64,000 bases of DNA, from assembly GCA_963575745.1 (NCBI GenBank), contig CAUYUJ010003947.1, forward strand, positions 57,501 through 121,500. The letters are read 5' to 3'. A program made the translations under genes and the position numbers. The notes below the pieces were generated by a model, which saw only the letters and a list, made by a program, of their open reading frames with translations, made no database searches and was not told the origin of the DNA. The stretch is from Prorocentrum cordatum. Its lineage: Eukaryota; Sar; Dinophyceae; Prorocentrales; Prorocentraceae. Below, piece by piece: positions 63,241-64,000 of the stretch; the first letter of the stretch is position 1, and each line of letters begins with the position of its first letter.

Positions 63241-64000
63241 ATGGGTAAGAACACCGCTGACAGATACGGTGAGGCCGCTGCCGCAAGAGCTGGAGGACCT
63301 TCGCCCGCGGAGGCCCAGACGTACGACCGGAGCCGCGGTGTTGTGGCCCGTTGTTTGAGGCTTCTTGCGAAGGGCCTGCCGACGCGGCCCGCGATCGCCC
63401 CGAAACTTGGCAGCAAGGCCCGCGAACGGACAGGTTTCAAGCCCGTGGGCAAGCCCCTGGTGGGCGCCGCCGTCCTCGTCCTTCTCCTGCCTCCGTCCTC
63501 CGACCCCCTTCTGGGATCCCTGGGCCCGTGGCTGGCGACCAAGCCGAGGGCGTCAACGGAGAAGGCGGCGCCCACCAGTGGGCCCAAGTTTCTGAGAGCT
63601 TTTAGACGTGCGAGCTCTGCAGAATCGGAGCGCGCTCCGAGGCCGCCCGCACGCGAAGAGATGCCCAGAAGTGTCATGGGCACTGTGCAGGCCTGGCCTC
63701 GCTTCCCGAGCAGCGAAACGGCCATGATATCTAAGTGTTTCGATCGCGTCGATAATGAAAGCTGTGTTCTGGCATGCTGGTCTTGTGGCGCTTACAGCGA
63801 GTTTTACCCCAAGGCTTTCAAGAGCGAGTGCCTTGGGTGCCCCACTAGCAATAATAAGACGAATGCCCTGAACTGCTGTAAGACCTGCCGCCACCCCAAG
63901 GGAGGCATGAAGAGCAGGCCCTGTCTTGTATCCACCCATCTCCCTCGATTCCGTGACCAGGGAAGCGCAAGCTGCGCTTGGGGCGATACAGTAATCCCAA
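63241..64000 (+). CDS. open frame running off the window, C-terminal Cys-rich CxxCG...HP motif (3' partial)
   Basis: From ATG 63241 the frame is open for 253 codons to the window end, starting MGKNTADRYGEAAAARAGGP. The frame is also open upstream to the CTC array, so the start is uncertain. Features in order: a basic Ala-rich N-terminus; a hydrophobic stretch (VGAAVLVLLLPPS, about residues 74-86); a basic Pro/Ser linker; then VLACWSCGAYSEFYPK, SECLGCPTSNN and NCCKTCRHPKGG, at least six paired cysteines likely to bind zinc. The CxxCGxY ... CxG ... HP pattern is, as I recall, common at the C-terminal ends of repeated dinoflagellate proteins, including retroelements. Exact function unknown. Confidence 0.5.
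   Translation, partial: MGKNTADRYGEAAAARAGGPSPAEAQTYDRSRGVVARCLRLLAKGLPTRPAIAPKLGSKARERTGFKPVGKPLVGAAVLVLLLPPSSDPLLGSLGPWLATKPRASTEKAAPTSGPKFLRAFRRASSAESERAPRPPAREEMPRSVMGTVQAWPRFPSSETAMISKCFDRVDNESCVLACWSCGAYSEFYPKAFKSECLGCPTSNNKTNALNCCKTCRHPKGGMKSRPCLVSTHLPRFRDQGSASCAWGDTVIP

Overview
This window is nuclear DNA from a dinoflagellate, probably a high-GC species of the Prorocentrum type; the genus is inference. The decisive evidence is an exact 22-nt dinoflagellate spliced-leader (DinoSL) sequence at 11211-11232, fused to the 5' end of a LINE cDNA. Other support comes from a palmitoyltransferase gene with the DHYC active-site variant, split by TIR/TSD-bounded introns ('introners'), from LINE, RNase H-type and Ty1/copia fossils, and from very abundant (GAG)n/(CTC)n, (GT)n and (CAT)n arrays. 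I see no operons, rRNA, tRNA or CRISPR. Most long open frames here are simple repeats read as poly-Ser/Glu/Arg/Leu/His/Cys and are not genes.

Layout. 1-1850: nested miniature inverted-repeat elements (families A and B, named here). 1851-4305: a plus-strand DHHC-family (DHYC) S-acyltransferase gene with at least four exons; at least two of its introns look like transposon insertions. 6280-16640: two exons of a metallophosphoesterase-like gene, separated by about 10 kb that holds simple repeats, an unrecognised protein family (copy E1) and a nearly intact 5-kb LINE (11211-16216) starting with the DinoSL relic and flanked on both sides by (GAG)n. 16640-26060: arrays, further miniature elements, two broken unrecognised coding islands (20288-20953 and 21860-22628), a 12-bp satellite, an 87-bp tandem repeat and copy E2 of the unrecognised family. 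27000-29280: a 2.3-kb (GT)n-type tract. 29.3-38.2 kb: minisatellites and triplet arrays. 38.2-41.9 kb: a satellite block followed by a decayed Ty1/copia element. 42-54 kb: scattered miniature elements (families B, C, D), CTTGG-type degenerate repeats, a long (CA)n tract and a second copy of the satellite block (51.0-51.8 kb). 54.4-57.4 kb: a decayed reverse transcriptase-RNase H retroelement. 57.5-64 kb: coding-like but unassigned DNA, ending in an open frame that runs off the window with a Cys-rich CxxCG motif.

The most interesting theme is intron and repeat birth. One 144-bp intronic element has terminal inverted repeats and perfect 8-bp target duplications inside a conserved gene. A 190-bp family has three copies, each with its own 5-bp duplication, and one copy sits inside another repeat whose uninterrupted relatives are present. 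A LINE carries the scar of mRNA trans-splicing. No cooperating gene cluster is visible; the host genes found are independent housekeeping-type genes embedded in transposon debris. All alignments were made by eye; identities are approximate.
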